Shown: positions 35,556-46,559 of the stretch, in pieces
How the letters are laid out: each line of letters begins with the position of its first letter
Position numbering within the stretch: position 1 is the first letter of the stretch
Assembly (NCBI GenBank): GCA_024760905.1
Contig: CM045729.1
Coordinates: forward strand, 50,843,580-50,907,579
DNA length: 64,000 bases
Reading direction: 5' to 3'
From: Plotosus lineatus
Lineage: Eukaryota > Chordata > Actinopteri > Siluriformes > Plotosidae
Made by a program: the position numbers and the translations under genes
The notes under the pieces: generated by a model
What the model saw: the letters and a program-made list of their open reading frames with translations, nothing else
Databases searched by the model: none
What the model was told of the DNA's origin: nothing

Positions 35556-36354
35556 TTTAAAACAGACTGAAGGCCCTTGACTATTCGCGGTTTTGCACTC
35601 ACGGTTTGAGTATTTGCAGACTGCCAAGCAACTGACACGTCACTCAAATTTAGCCAATGGCTGTCCTCCTTCCTTCTGATTGGTTGAGATGATGTAACAC
35701 CCTTTTTTCCTCATTTGCGCACAAGTTGTCTATTTTTTTGTGTGTGTTTTAATTACCAGTTAAGTTCTATGATGCCACTCAAACGCTGTGTGTCTTCTCT
35801 GGCTAAGCGATAGAAAACATTGGATGTCTCCTCTGAAGAAATAAGACTTTCTCCTGAAGAAACGACAGTTTCCTCTGAATTGCCTGAAGAGATATTACTC
35901 TAGTATTAAAGTCTTTTTCAATTATTCCAGTACAGTACCTAAGTTAATGTTTAGAATGTTTGTGTGGGTGATTTTATGTACTGTGGTGTAGCATGTTTAT
36001 CATTTTGTTTATCCGATTTATTACATTTCATGTTCTTTTATATTCTTTTTGTTATGGTCTGTGTTTTGGGGGGACTTTGATTTTGACGGTTGTGTTCTCT
36101 AACTCTCCGCTCTGGTTGAGGGAGTGGCTGAGCTGCTCCGTGGCTTCTAAACATTAACTTAGGCACTGTACTGGAATAATAATTGAAAAAGACTTATCTT
36201 CAGGCACTTCAGAGGAAACTGTCGTTTTTTTCAGGGGAAAGTCTGATTTCTTCACAAGAGACGGCGCTTAGCTGGCGTTTGAGTGGCATCATAGAGCTTA
36301 ACTAGATAATATACATACAAAATGAAAACATACATACTGTATGTGTGTATATAT

Positions 36355-36355
36355 G

Positions 36356-36416
<61 letters not shown>
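36355..36416. repeat. (TA)n microsatellite left of the MITE
   Basis: About 28 TA units end at the MITE's terminal CTAGTCC. Confidence 0.9.
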
Positions 36417-36417
<1 letters not shown>

Positions 36418-36670
36418 TAGTCCTTCTCAAAAAAATAGCATATTATAATAAAGTTCATTATTTTCTGTAATGTTCTGTAATTTTTTGAGATAGGAATTTT
36501 GGGTTTTCATGAGCTATGTGCCAAAATCATCAGTATTAAAACAATAAAAGACCTGAAATATTTCAGTTGGTGTGCAATGAATCTAAAATATATGAAAGTT
36601 TCATTTTTATCAGTACATTACAGAAAATAATGAACTTTATCACAATATGCTAATTTTTTGAAAAGGACTA

Positions 36671-36671
<1 letters not shown>
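36417..36671. mobile_element. 255-bp MITE derived from the Tc1-like element at 40715
   Basis: Its termini CTAGTCCTTCTCAAAAAAAT and, reversed, CTAGTCCTTTTCAAAAAATT are inverted repeats. Almost the whole element consists of the two TIRs of the transposase-bearing element at 40715-42057 (shared TCATTATTTTCTGTAATGT and GAATCTAAAATATATGAAAG). TA repeats lie on both sides, consistent with insertion at a TA. Confidence 0.9.
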
Positions 36672-36727
<56 letters not shown>

Positions 36728-36734
36728 AAGAGAG

Positions 36735-36781
<47 letters not shown>

Positions 36782-36782
36782 A
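36672..36782. repeat. (TA)n(GA)n(GATA)n microsatellite
   Basis: TA run, GA run and about 13 GATA units directly after the MITE. Confidence 0.93.
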
Positions 36783-37149
36783 AGTATGCTGTATAATGTT
36801 TATATATGTTATTAATAAATATCACAGTACAAAATTAAAAGATTTTTCTTAATCATTACTATATTTTACTACATTAATACTGAATTAATGAGTAAGACTG
36901 TTTATAGAATGTGTTTAAGAAGCATATTTTAGCGCATGTAATAGATGCATAGTATTTTACTTCCAATTGCTCATTCGCGCATGTAATATGATACATGGGG
37001 TTTTACTTCCGGGTACAGAACTCGCGGATTATCTTCATTCGCGGGAAGGGCCGGAACCGAACCCCCACGAATATGGAGGGCCTACTGTACTTCTTAGGTT
37101 CATTGAAGAAAGAATAAATAAAAATGACACATGAAATGAAACAATAATA

Positions 37150-37151
<2 letters not shown>

Positions 37152-37186
<35 letters not shown>
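37152..37186. repeat. (GT)n microsatellite
   Basis: About 17 GT units between palindromic copy 3 and the next Tc1-like element. Confidence 0.93.
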
Positions 37187-37190
<4 letters not shown>

Positions 37191-38436
37191 CATGTGTAGA
37201 GTTATGTTCAAAATAATAGCAGTGTGTTAAAAAGTTAATAAAGCTCAAAATCCTTATAATAGCTTTTAATCCATGCAAACAAATGCATTGGGAACACAAC
37301 ACATTCTATTCTGAATCAAAAGATGAAGAAAAAATACATCAAATTTGTGTTATTCCTTTAAGTAAATTGAAGAAAGGTGAATATTAGACTGTTCAAAATA
37401 AGGCAGTGTCTGCTTTCTTCTTTACAAACTCGAACATTCACTATATAAACTGAAAAATGCTTAAGATTTTGCTTTCCTTTGAATCACTGAACTAATATTT
37501 AGTTGTATAAACACTGTGTCTGGGAACTGCTGCACATCTGTGTTGCACAGTGTCAACCAACTTCTGGCACCTGTGAGCAGGTTTTCCAGCCTGCGATGGT
37601 TGAACTACATGCTCTTGAACTACATGGTTGAACTATATGTTCTTCTGGTTTTTATGGTTTTGCCTCAGAAACTGCACTTTTGATGCCACCCCATAAATTC
37701 TTTATTGGATTAAGGTCTGGGATTGGGCTGACGACTCCATAACGTCAATCTTGTTGTTCTGATACCAAGATGTTGCCTGTTTTCTGGTGCGTTTGGGGTC
37801 GTTGTTTTGTTGGAACACCCAACTCAATGGCATTTCCGCTTCAACATAACGCAGCTTGACCTCTTCAAATATTCGCATGTATTCAAACTGATTCATGAGA
37901 AGCATCCCCATATCGGGATGCTTACGCCACTAGACTTCACCGTCTACACAGTGTACTGTGGCTTCAATTCAGTATTTGGAGGTCGGCTCACAAACTGTCT
38001 CTGACCACTTGACCCAAAAAGAACAAGCTTTCATTAGTCCACAAAATATTGCCTCGTTTCTCTATAGGCCAATCACTGTGCTCTTTGGCAAATTGTAACC
38101 TCTTCAGCACATCTCTTTTTTTCCAACAGTGGGACTTTGCGGGGGCTTGTCAATAGTTCGGCTTCACATAGGTGTCTTCTAATTATAACAGAACTCACAG
38201 GTAACTTTCGACCTTCTGTGGTCTTCCTGGAGCTGATTGGTGGCCTTGCAATTTTGGCTCTTCTTTGATCCATGTGAATGGAAGATTTTCACTTTCTTCC
38301 ACATCTTTCAGGTTTTGGTTGGCAGCCTAACTCTTTCCCTCATATAACATGTTTTGGTGTCCTGTCTTCCACGATGTATTACACGAACTACAACATTCTG
38401 TGTACATTTATTTATAGCTACATGAAATGCACATTA

Positions 38437-38769
38437 CAGGGTAGTGGTGGCCTGGTGTCAAGGTGCTGGATCACTGATCCCAAGGTTGGCGGTTCAAGCC
38501 CCACTATCAACCGGTTATCAATGTTCCCCCAGTGCAGCTAACTGGGTTATTAAATGCGGCCATGTCTGTCACTGTCTACGGTGTGAGGTTCATGTAAAAG
38601 AACCATTGCTGACTTTCGTCAAGAGTAGCTGCATAGCCGTCAGCGTGTTTCTGCCCTGCGATGGCATGGCGAGCTGTCCAGGGTGTACCCTGCCCTTGCC
38701 CGGTGTCGGGCTGAGATGGGCACCAGTCTTCGAGACCCTAATTAGCATTAAGCGGCTCAGAAAATGACT
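38437..38769 (+). mobile_element. SINE family I, L-type tail, inside the Tc1-like element
   Basis: GAAATGCACATTA (38424-38436) and GAAATGTACATTA (38770-38782) form a 13-bp duplication with one change. The head GTAGTGGTGGCCTGGTG, body and tail CCTAATTAGCATTAAGCGG are complete. Confidence 0.92.
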
Positions 38770-39070
38770 GAAATGTACATTATGTGGGTTGAATAGTAAC
38801 TCGAGTACACATCTTTTCCTATTGAATCATGTAATACATTGTGCTTCCTCCTTGACTATGAGGGAAAGCGTTAAAGCTTTTGTGATGATTTTAGATGAGC
38901 AGCCCATCATTTTCTGCACTTCTTTATGTGTTCCCTTCTCTAATCAACTTTTTAATCAAGGTACGCTGTTCTTCTGAACTATGTCTGGAACGACCCATTT
39001 TCCTCAGAATTTCAGAGAGAAATACATCATAACCAGCATGTATGATATTTGCTGCCTTCCTTCCTTAAAT

Positions 39071-39417
39071 TCATTCAGTCATTCATTTTCTGTAACCGCT
39101 TAATCCTGATCAGGGTCATGGGGAGGCTAGGGCCCATCCCAGCCGACTCCGGGCGAGGGCAGAGTACACCCTGGACAGTTCGCAAGGCCATCACAGGGCA
39201 GAAGCACGCTGACGGCGATGTTGCCTACTCTTTTCGAAAGTCGGCAATGGTTCTTTTACATGCCTCACACCATAGACAGTGAGAGATATGGCCAGCCTTT
39301 GATAACCCAGTTAGCTGCACTGGGGGGGGGACAATGACAACCTGTGGAGAGTGAGACTTGAACCCCAAATCTTTGGATCAGTGATCCAGCACCTTACCAC
39401 CAGGCTACCACTGCCCC
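39071..39417 (-). mobile_element. SINE family I, L-type tail, inside the Tc1-like element
   Basis: Exact 11-bp duplication CTTCCTTAAAT (39060-39070 and 39418-39428). The reverse copy runs from the ATGAATGA-type tail end at the left to the head GGGCAGTGGTAGCCTGGTGG at the right. Confidence 0.92.
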
Positions 39418-39665
39418 CTTCCTTAAATAAGTGCAATAATTGCCACCTGTCATTAAAAGAATGAATGATGTCACTACTTGAACTTCACATTGCTATTATT
39501 TTGAACACGTCCCTTTCAATTAGTGATTTGATTTCATGGCATCAGTAGCATGTCATGATTGTTGGGTCTGTTGGATTCTATTACTAAACCTGATAGTAAA
39601 TTATTTTCATGATGTCTGACTGCTATAATTGTAAACACAACTGTAATATATATTACGTCAAATAC

Positions 39666-39666
<1 letters not shown>

Positions 39667-39707
<41 letters not shown>
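39667..39707. repeat. (TA)n microsatellite
   Basis: About 20 TA units preceded by CGTCAAATACGG, which looks like a lone terminal sequence of the CCGTATT element. Confidence 0.9.
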
Positions 39708-39710
<3 letters not shown>

Positions 39711-39715
39711 CGTCT

Positions 39716-40063
39716 GTCTGTCTGTCTTCCTTTCGGCTTTTTCCCTTTCACTCGGGAGTCGCCACAGCGAATCATCTGATTCGCACATTTGATTTGGCAG
39801 AGGTTTTTACGTCGGATGCCCTTCCTGTCACAACCCTTTTAGCAAGGGATAGAAACACGCTGACGACTTTGCAGCCTACTCTTTACGAAAGTCAGCAATG
39901 GTTCTTTTACATGCCTCTCACCATAGAGAGTGAGAGACATGGCCCGCCTTTGATAACCCAGTTAGCTGCACTGGGGGGGACAGTGACAACCTTGTGGAGA
40001 GTGGGACTCGAACCCCCAACCTTTGGATCAGCGATCCAGCGCCCTATACCACTAGACCATCAC
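39716..40063 (-). mobile_element. SINE family I, R-type tail
   Basis: Reverse copy with the RTE-like tail at the left (GGAGTCGCCACAGCGAATCA) preceded by CTGT repeats, and a slightly shortened tRNA-like head at the right (GATGGTCTAGTGGTATAGGG on the - strand). Confidence 0.88.
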
Positions 40064-40065
40064 AT

Positions 40066-40602
40066 AATAAGCGCGCTGCTCCAATAAGCCCCCCATAACG
40101 GTAAAATGAGGCGTTCACTGCCTGTAAAAGTGAGTTTACACGGTATTTCAAGACCCCTGCCACTGGGGAATGTCTATAATGTTCATCAGTTCATCAGTAA
40201 CAACACATTTGATTGTTCTGCCGTGCTTTAAAAAAAACATTTAAAGGCCATGTGCTTTTCAAAGTGCCATGTGCTAAAGTTGACATTCATGTTGATTGGC
40301 TCAATTTTACATCGGGGAAATATTTAAAGAACAGCACCAAAAATTAAAGGGTCTTTTTTTTAAATTATGCTGTTTTCTGTTTATTTTCAGCTTTCATGTA
40401 AGTAATTTGGTTGATACCTCAAAATGAATGACACAAATACCTGTTAAACTCTTTTATTGTTCTGTTATTATTCATGTTTTCCATCTTGATGGGAAAAAGC
40501 ACTTATCGTTCCACTTCGCTGGTAACATTATAATAAGCGCCCACCCACTCCCCCCCCCCCTTTTTTTTAAAGCGCCCTGGGCGCTTATTGCGTCGGATAC
40601 GG
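40066..40602. mobile_element. CCGTATT-ended DNA transposon, copy 2, left end lost
   Basis: Matches copy 1 (28988-30619) from AATAAGCGCGCTGCTCCAAT through to the right end, which reversed reads CCGTATCCGACGCAATAAGC. It lacks both the coding-like piece and the Tigger insertion of copy 1, and so shows the empty site. Confidence 0.8.
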
Positions 40603-40621
40603 TGTGTGTGTGTGTGTGTGG

Positions 40622-40714
<93 letters not shown>
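40602..40714. repeat. (GT)n(TA)n(CA)n microsatellite
   Basis: Long GT run with a GGGG interruption, then TA units, then a short CA stretch abutting the Tc1-like element. Confidence 0.93.
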
Positions 40715-42057
40715 TTAGTCCTTATTTAAAAATTAGCATATTGTGATAAAGTCATTATTTTCTGTAATGTACTGATAAAAATTAAACTTTCATATATTTT
40801 AGATTCATTGCACACCAACTGAAATATTTCAGGTCTTTTATTGTTTTAATACTGATGATTTTGGCATACAGCTCATGAAAACCCAAAATCCCTATCTCAA
40901 AAAATTAGCATATCATGTTCAGGTAGTCTAAACGAGCTATTAACCTAATCATCTGAATCAACCAATTAATTCTAAACACCTGCAAAAGATTCCTGAGGCT
41001 TTTAAAAACTCCCAGCCTGGTTCATTACTCAAAACCGCAATCATGGGTAAGACTGCCGACCTGACTGCTGTCCAGAAGGCCATCATTGACACCCTCAAGC
41101 AAGAGGGTAAGACACAGAAAGAAATCTCTGAGCGAATAGGCTGTTCCCAGAGTGCTCTATCAAGGCACCTCAGTGGGACGTCTGTGGGAAGGAAAAAGTG
41201 TGGCAGAAAACGCTGCACAACCAGAAGAGGTGACCAGACTCTGAGGAAGATTGTGGAGAAGGGCCGATTCCAGACCTTGGGGAGCCTGTGGAAGCAGTGG
41301 ACTGGGCTACAGGTGCCGCATTCCCCAGGTCAAGCCAGTTTTGAACCAGAAACAGCGGCAGAAGCGCCTGACCTGGACTACAGAGAAGCAGCACTGGACT
41401 GTTGCTCAGTGGTCCAAAGTACTTTTTTCGGACGAAAGCAAATTTTGCATGTCATAAAGCTTTATGGAGATGAAGATTTCATTTTTCAGCACGACCTGGC
41501 ACCTGCTCACAGTGCCAAAACCACTGCTAAATGGTTTACTGACCATGGTATTACTGTGCTCAATTGGCCTGCCAACTCTCCTGACCTGAAGCCCATAGAG
41601 AATCTGTGGGATATTGTGAAGAGAAAGTTGAGAGACACCAGACCCAACACTGTGGATGAGCTTAAGGCCGCTATCGAAGCATCCTGGGCCTCCGTAACAC
41701 CTCAGCAGTGCCACAGGCTGATTGCCTCCATGCCACACCGCATTGAAGCAGTCATTTCTGCAAAAGGATTCCCAACCAAGCATTGAGTGCAGAACTGAAC
41801 ATAATTATTTGAAGGTTTACTTTTTTGTACTAAAAGCACTTTTTTTTTTTTATTGGTCGGATGAAATATGATAATTTTTTTAGATAGGGATTTTTGGTTT
41901 TTCTTCATTTTTTTGCCAAAATGATCAATATTAAAACAATAAAAGGCTTGAATTACTTCAGTTGTGTGTAATGAATCTAAAATATATGAAAGTCTAATGT
42001 TTATCAGTACATTACAGAAAAGAATGAACTTAATCACAATATGCTAATTTTTTGAGT
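40715..42057 (+). mobile_element. Tc1-like element with long TIRs and near-complete transposase region
   Basis: Two TIRs of about 200 bp enclose a transposase gene. The left TIR holds CTTTCATATATTTTAGATTC and the right TIR its complement near 41970. A second copy of the end motif (CAAAAAATTAGCATA) sits at the inner edge of the left TIR near 40898, like the paired transposase sites of IR/DR-type Tc1 elements. TA repeats follow at the right. The same TIRs make up the MITE at 36417. Confidence 0.9.
41043..41786 (+). pseudogene. Tc1-like transposase, deleted and frameshifted but open (247 codons)
   Basis: The frame starts MGKTADLTAVQKAII with a helix-turn-helix (QKEISERIGCSQSALSRHL, about residues 32-50). 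The end holds FQHDLAPAH and, 34 residues on, PIENLW, so the second Asp and the Glu of the DD34E triad are present at correct spacing. The middle (about residues 88-138) is out of frame: another frame reads WTVAQWSKVLFSDESKFC, carrying the first Asp. About 70 codons between that and KLYGDEDF are missing compared with the usual length of about 340 residues. The product cannot be a functional transposase despite the long open frame. Confidence 0.88.
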
Positions 42058-42058
42058 A

Positions 42059-42124
<66 letters not shown>
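42059..42124. repeat. (TA)n microsatellite
   Basis: About 32 TA units abut the right end of the Tc1-like element. Confidence 0.95.
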
Positions 42125-42127
<3 letters not shown>

Positions 42128-42264
42128 ATAAGGTTGTTTTTCTTGGACATTTCAATATCGCCAAATGCAGGCTACTGTGAAAACCATTATCATAATGGTT
42201 TTGAAATAGAATTTGCTTAGTTCACAGGCGTGACTTGTATATGAGACTTATGTACTACTTTATT

Positions 42265-42645
42265 CAGTTCATTTTCCGTAACCGCTTAATCCTAATTAGG
42301 GCCACGGGGAGGCTGGCACCCATCCCAGCCAACCCCGGGCAAGGGCAGAGTACACCCTGGACAGCTTGCCAGGCAATCGTAGGGTGGAAACACACTGACA
42401 GCTATGCATCTACTCATCTACTTGTCAAATGTCAGCAATGGTTCTTTTAAATGAACCTCACACCATAGACTGTGAGAGACATTGCCAACCTTTGATAACC
42501 CAATTAGCTGCACTGGAAGGGACAGTGACAACCTTGTGGAGAGTGGGACTCGAACCCCCAACCTTTGGATCAGTGATTCAGCACCTTACCACCAGGCTAC
42601 CACTGCCCACTTCCCCCGCGCTATACCACTAGGCCACCACTGCCC
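42265..42645 (-). mobile_element. SINE family I, L-type tail, with duplicated head
   Basis: Exact 12-bp duplication TACTACTTTATT (42253-42264 and 42646-42657). The head end is present twice on the - strand (GGCCTAGTGG near 42633 and AGCCTGGTGG near 42600), separated by a CCCCCGCG spacer. Confidence 0.9.
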
Positions 42646-42730
42646 TACTACTTTATTACTATTCCAAAAGAGACCTTCACGTACACAAGACAGCAGTCTA
42701 TATAAATTCCTTGAGAACCTTTGGAAAAGC

Positions 42731-42816
42731 AAAAAATTTTAAATTCATGATGTGTGACGGATCCCATAAAATAAAAACCAGGAGGTAAGTCACACATCAT
42801 GAATTTAAAATTTTTT
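42731..42816. repeat. Perfect 28-bp inverted repeat with 30-base loop
   Basis: Arms 42731-42758 and 42789-42816 are exact reverse complements (core TTCATGATGTGTGAC). No repeat family is recognised around it. Confidence 0.85.
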
Positions 42817-43509
42817 TAAATTCACTACTTATTTAAAATAATAGGAAACACATATGAGAGTTGAAAATCATATATGTTATATTTCCAGTGAAATACACAT
42901 TCAGTAGTGAGATTGAGGTTCAGATTAAAATCTCTTGAATAAACTGTTTGCAGCAGTATAATTAATAGCTAATGGAGAACTCTGTCAGAAATTGTATTTA
43001 TTATATAGTCCAGAGGAGCCCTGGTTGTTTAAAAAAATCCCTATTTTACACTTAGAGCAACAGTTCTGCTGCGCCGCAGATGCTGAATGTAATGAAGGGT
43101 GAAAGAGAGCTTTTCATTGAGGGCAATATTAGAATGAAGTTTCCAGTGTTTATCTGATGCATTTGACATGATTCTCTCATTTCCTCTCCTGAGATGTTAA
43201 TGTCCATGTATGTCGAAATTGTAAATGTATAGTGAAATGGAATCACATGCCATGGATTATTACACAAGGGTCATGTGCATTTGTTATTTGTTTGGGAATA
43301 TTATGTGTCCCTTGGATCGTACGTGATGTACGTTATTAAGAGTTCAGCTAGCATAGTCTGGTTCAATGGTGAAATTTTTGTGATCAGTATTAATAATCAT
43401 CCATGTATAATTATATAGGATATGACCAAAAAGAAAGTTGGAAGTATAGCATGGTATGAGATGTCTGTGCATGATAGAAGATGAAGAATTGACTTTCCTG
43501 GAGCTTACG

Positions 43510-43745
43510 GATGATGACAGAAGGACAATGCACAGAGCCCTCCCTGGCCTCAAGCACTGTTGGGATGAACTGGAACACTGACTGCACCCCAGACATCATC
43601 AGGCATCAATACCTGACCTCACTACTGGCTGAATAAACATAAATCCTACAACCACACTCCAAAGTCTAGTGGAAATCCTTTCCAGAAGAATAAAGCAAAG
43701 GGGGCGACGAGATCTGGAATGGAATGTTCAAACTTTTGTACAAAG
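43510..43745 (+). mobile_element. Tc1-like transposase 3' fragment
   Basis: Resembles the C-terminal and 3' part of a widespread fish Tc1-like element (CACACTCCAAAGTCTAGTGG; CAAAGGGGGCGACGAGATCT). Stops are present and no TIR pair was found. Confidence 0.55.
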
Positions 43746-44104
43746 AGTGGAAGGTACTTGATGTGAGATGAATATGGGAGAATTATTTTTGTTCTCACTG
43801 CGTGTTATCAGTTCAAATAAATTAAATAAATAAAAAGGTGTATGATTATTCCACTTAACCCTGAAACATCAAAGCAGTTTTTGTTAAATGGTGGCTTTGT
43901 TCATGTGGCGAGCTGTAATTTGTCTTGCCATTGTTTTATTTTTCTAATTAGCAAAGCTAGCAGCCTTTGGAACGCTATAGCTTTCAAGCACAGTGACGTT
44001 TCTGAAAAAATAACCCGTGTACGTGGTTTCTTTTTGCTGTAACCTAGTCATTTAAGTTAGTCCTGTGGTATGGGTTTAGTCAATGCAACTACAAATGTGA
44101 GGCG

Positions 44105-44205
44105 CTCCACCGAATGTAGGTGCTTGTCGCAAGTGACGTATGGTGCTTGTGAGACAAAGCGCGGCTTATTCGGACTTCCGATCTTTCAAGTGAGCAAGTG
44201 CGCGT
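44105..44205 (-). repeat. Transposon-associated module (Tigger payload type)
   Basis: Reverse complement CACTTGAAAGATCGGAAGTC followed by ATAAGCC and GTCTCACAAGC matches the centre of palindromic element copy 2 (23171-23255) almost along its length. No terminal repeats were found nearby. Confidence 0.6.
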
Positions 44206-45320
44206 TGAATACTTGTTTAGTACTCAACCTTCACAAATATTGAACGGTAAAAACCAGGGTTCAGCCAACTGTCACAATATTTATGTAAGCTTAAAATATG
44301 AGGTTCGGACCCAAACTTATTGTAGACCTGCACAAACATACCCGAGTATGAAATGTCAGACTTTTGACACATGCTTCTTTTTTCTCTCGGTCTTTTTTTA
44401 ACTGCAAATTTAACACTTTTGGATTTGCTGGCTTAAAGCAATGTGGACTACAGTTTGTTGGTTTGTTTATTTGTTTGTTTTCAAGCTTTTAAAGTTATGC
44501 ATGTTGCAATATTTTCCCTTATTTGACTATGCCAGTCAATATTGCTTTATTTAATTGGCAGTCCGCCCAATTTGTTTACAGAATTTCTGCTTTGATTCAC
44601 ATGTTAAATTCATCATGTCACACTGGCGCAGTGACCGGTAAACATGCACTGATGTGTTCATGCACAGGGTTGCTACAGGCATTCTGACTTTGTGTATTCT
44701 GTGTGTGCTGAGTGGTTGAAGATGCAGAACTCACAACTGGAAAACCACTGTAATCTTCTGAACAGGAGAGAAGGTGTTAGTATGGACAAGTCCAAATACA
44801 TACACAGTAGACCTCTTCAAAATTGACTTTTTTCATCAAACATATGCAAACTGATATTTTCCCCATTCTCCAATGTCTAAATTAACTAAATATACCAGTT
44901 ACTTTGATCTTGGACCTTAGCTATGCCTGCCCTGAGAGCCATGTAGTTTTATTGTTGACGTTTTTCAAAAACGCTGCAAAATTCGGGATATTATGACTTT
45001 GTTTTCATTGTAGCTTCTCAGAGGTCGATGCTATAGCGTTAAAAGCGGTACCAAATGCAAGCCAAATAAAATTTTCTTGCATATGGTAGTAAACACATAA
45101 ACACCTGGGTAAATTTTAACTAATAAATACCTATTTTTTGTGCTTCGAAAGGATGACAAACGATACATAACTTTGTCTCAAAAATGTTACTCTTAATGCA
45201 GGTATATCACAATCACATATTATCACTAATTATGTTTTTTCTCTTCATTTTTGATTGTCAATTGAGATTTAGTTGTTAAGATTTGTGAACTGCTGACATC
45301 ATGGTATCTAGAAGACAACT

Positions 45321-45674
45321 GTCTGTCTTCCTTTCGGCTTTTTTCCTTTTACTCGGGAGTCGCCACAGCGAATCATCTGATTCGCACATTTGATTTGGCA
45401 GAGGTTTTTTCGTTGGATGCCCTTCCTGTCACAACTCTTTTTAGCAAGGGACAGAAACACGCTGATGACTTTGCAGCTACTCTTTACGAAGGTCAGCAAT
45501 GGTTCTTTTACATGCCTCTCACCATAGACAGTGAAAGACATGGCCCGCCTTTGATAACCCAGTTAGCTGCACACGGGGGGGGGACAGTGACAACCTTGTG
45601 GAGAGTGGGATTCGAACCCCCAACCTTTGGATCAGCGATCCAGCACCCTATACCGCTAGACCACCACTGCCCCC
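45321..45674 (-). mobile_element. SINE family I, R-type tail, at the start codon of the host element's ORF
   Basis: Target duplications at 45299-45320 and 45675-45696 match at 20 of 22 positions (shared core CTAGAAGACAACT). Full-length reverse copy with the RTE-like tail (GGGAGTCGCCACAGCGAATC) and complete head. Confidence 0.93.
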
Positions 45675-45676
45675 TC

Positions 45677-45925
45677 ATGGCTTCTAGAAGACAACTACGT
45701 AGTGGTAAACTGGTCAGCGATACAAGTGACCGGGATGAACCAACTGAGAAGAAAAGAAAGGTGGCGACACCTGCCACAAGGTCGTTCAGTGATGTGTGTC
45801 TCATTGGGCAACTCAGCTCCAGCATCAGGGGCTCTCAACTTCCGAGTAATCGCCAGGTTTTCCAGTATTCCCTGCATTTGAGGAATGAGAATCCCAACAT
45901 AGACAACAGGTCTCTTAGCCCATGA
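45677..45925 (+). pseudogene. Coding remnant of the long-TIR element (82 codons)
   Basis: Begins MASRRQLRSGKLVSD, with a basic stretch EKKRKVATPATR that could be a nuclear signal, then SQLPSNRQVFQYSLHLRNE. The frame stops at 45923. In the neighbouring frame the sequence continues AHDTVNAILPFWSMARIKTL, which suggests a one-base shift in a longer original protein. I do not recognise the family. It is likely the N-terminal part of this element's own transposase. Confidence 0.45.
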
Positions 45926-46559
45926 TACAGTGAATGCCATTTTGCCATTCTGGAGTATGGCAAGGATTAAAACTCTAACTCGACCAAATACAGTGTCCCA
46001 ATTGTTTGTGCTTTAAAATTATTTAAAATTTCCACAGGTGTTCATATGTTTTGTTGTGTTTACTACCATGTGCAAGAACATGTTATTGGATTTCATTTGG
46101 TAACCACTTTTTGTAGCATCGACCTCTGGGAAGCTACAATGAAAACAAAGACAGAATATCCCCAATTTTTCAGCGTTGTTGAAAAATGTCAACAATAAAA
46201 CTACATGGCTCTTGGGGCATGTATAGCCATGGTCCAAGCTCAAAGTAACTGGTATATTTAGTTAATTTAGACCTTGGAAAATGGGGAAAATATCAGTTTG
46301 CATATGTTTGATAAAAAAATTCAAATTTGAAGGGGTCTAATAGACAGCCAAAAAAAAAAAAATTTAAAAACTCACTCTGTCTCTGATTTAATAAACCTTC
46401 AGGCCAGGCTTTAAACCAAATTGTGGAATTGGTGTTGATATTCTAAAACCATGGCAAAAATTATGCAATCAATCCATGACCATGATACTGCGATTGTGAC
46501 CCAAACTTATTATCCTCTAATAAGCTGGAAAAAATGCCACTAATCAAATTCATTTAATT

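Larger units (their letters stand above)
35563..37087. mobile_element. Palindromic Tigger-like element, copy 3, with nested MITE
   Basis: Starts AAGGCCCTTGACTATTCGCG; the right end reversed reads CAGTAGGCCCTCCATATTCG. Inverted inner arms: CTTTTTCAATTATTCCAGTA at about 35919 and its complement near 36170-36190; the GAAGAAATAAGACTTTCTCC block at 35836 is mirrored, with changes, near 36230. The short centre near 36050-36150 differs from copies 1 and 2. The right half holds TA repeats and a 255-bp Tc1-derived MITE. Confidence 0.8.
37199..39510 (-). mobile_element. Tc1-like element with broken transposase, interrupted by two SINEs
   Basis: The ends TGTTCAAAATAATAGCAGTG (left) and, reversed, GTGTTCAAAATAATAGCAAT (right) are inverted repeats. 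On the - strand, 37702-37911 encodes FQQNNDPKRTRKQ and continues to VMESSAQSQTLIQ, matching the region from the second catalytic Asp (changed to Asn here) towards the third acidic residue. 38073-38273 encodes N-terminal DNA-binding sequence. Two SINE I copies (38437, 39071) with their own target duplications account for much of the 2.3 kb. The gene is a pseudogene. Confidence 0.85.
44810..46337. mobile_element. Long-TIR DNA transposon of unrecognised family, SINE-interrupted
   Basis: Inverted repeats of roughly 310 bp at 44810-45120 and 46020-46337 share long exact blocks (CAAACATATGCAAACTGATA, TAGTTTTATTGTTGACATTT-type and AGAGGTCGATGCTA). The ends read GACCTCTTCAAAATT and, reversed, GACCCCTTCAAATTTGA, with TA on each side. 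The interior keeps a coding remnant (45677-45925) and has a SINE I insertion. Removing the SINE and its duplication leaves about 1.15 kb. I could not name the superfamily. Confidence 0.8.

Noticed and set aside
45395..45925. 176-codon + frame taken as one gene
   Set aside because: The first half is a SINE read in an arbitrary frame. Only the part from 45677 belongs to the host transposon.
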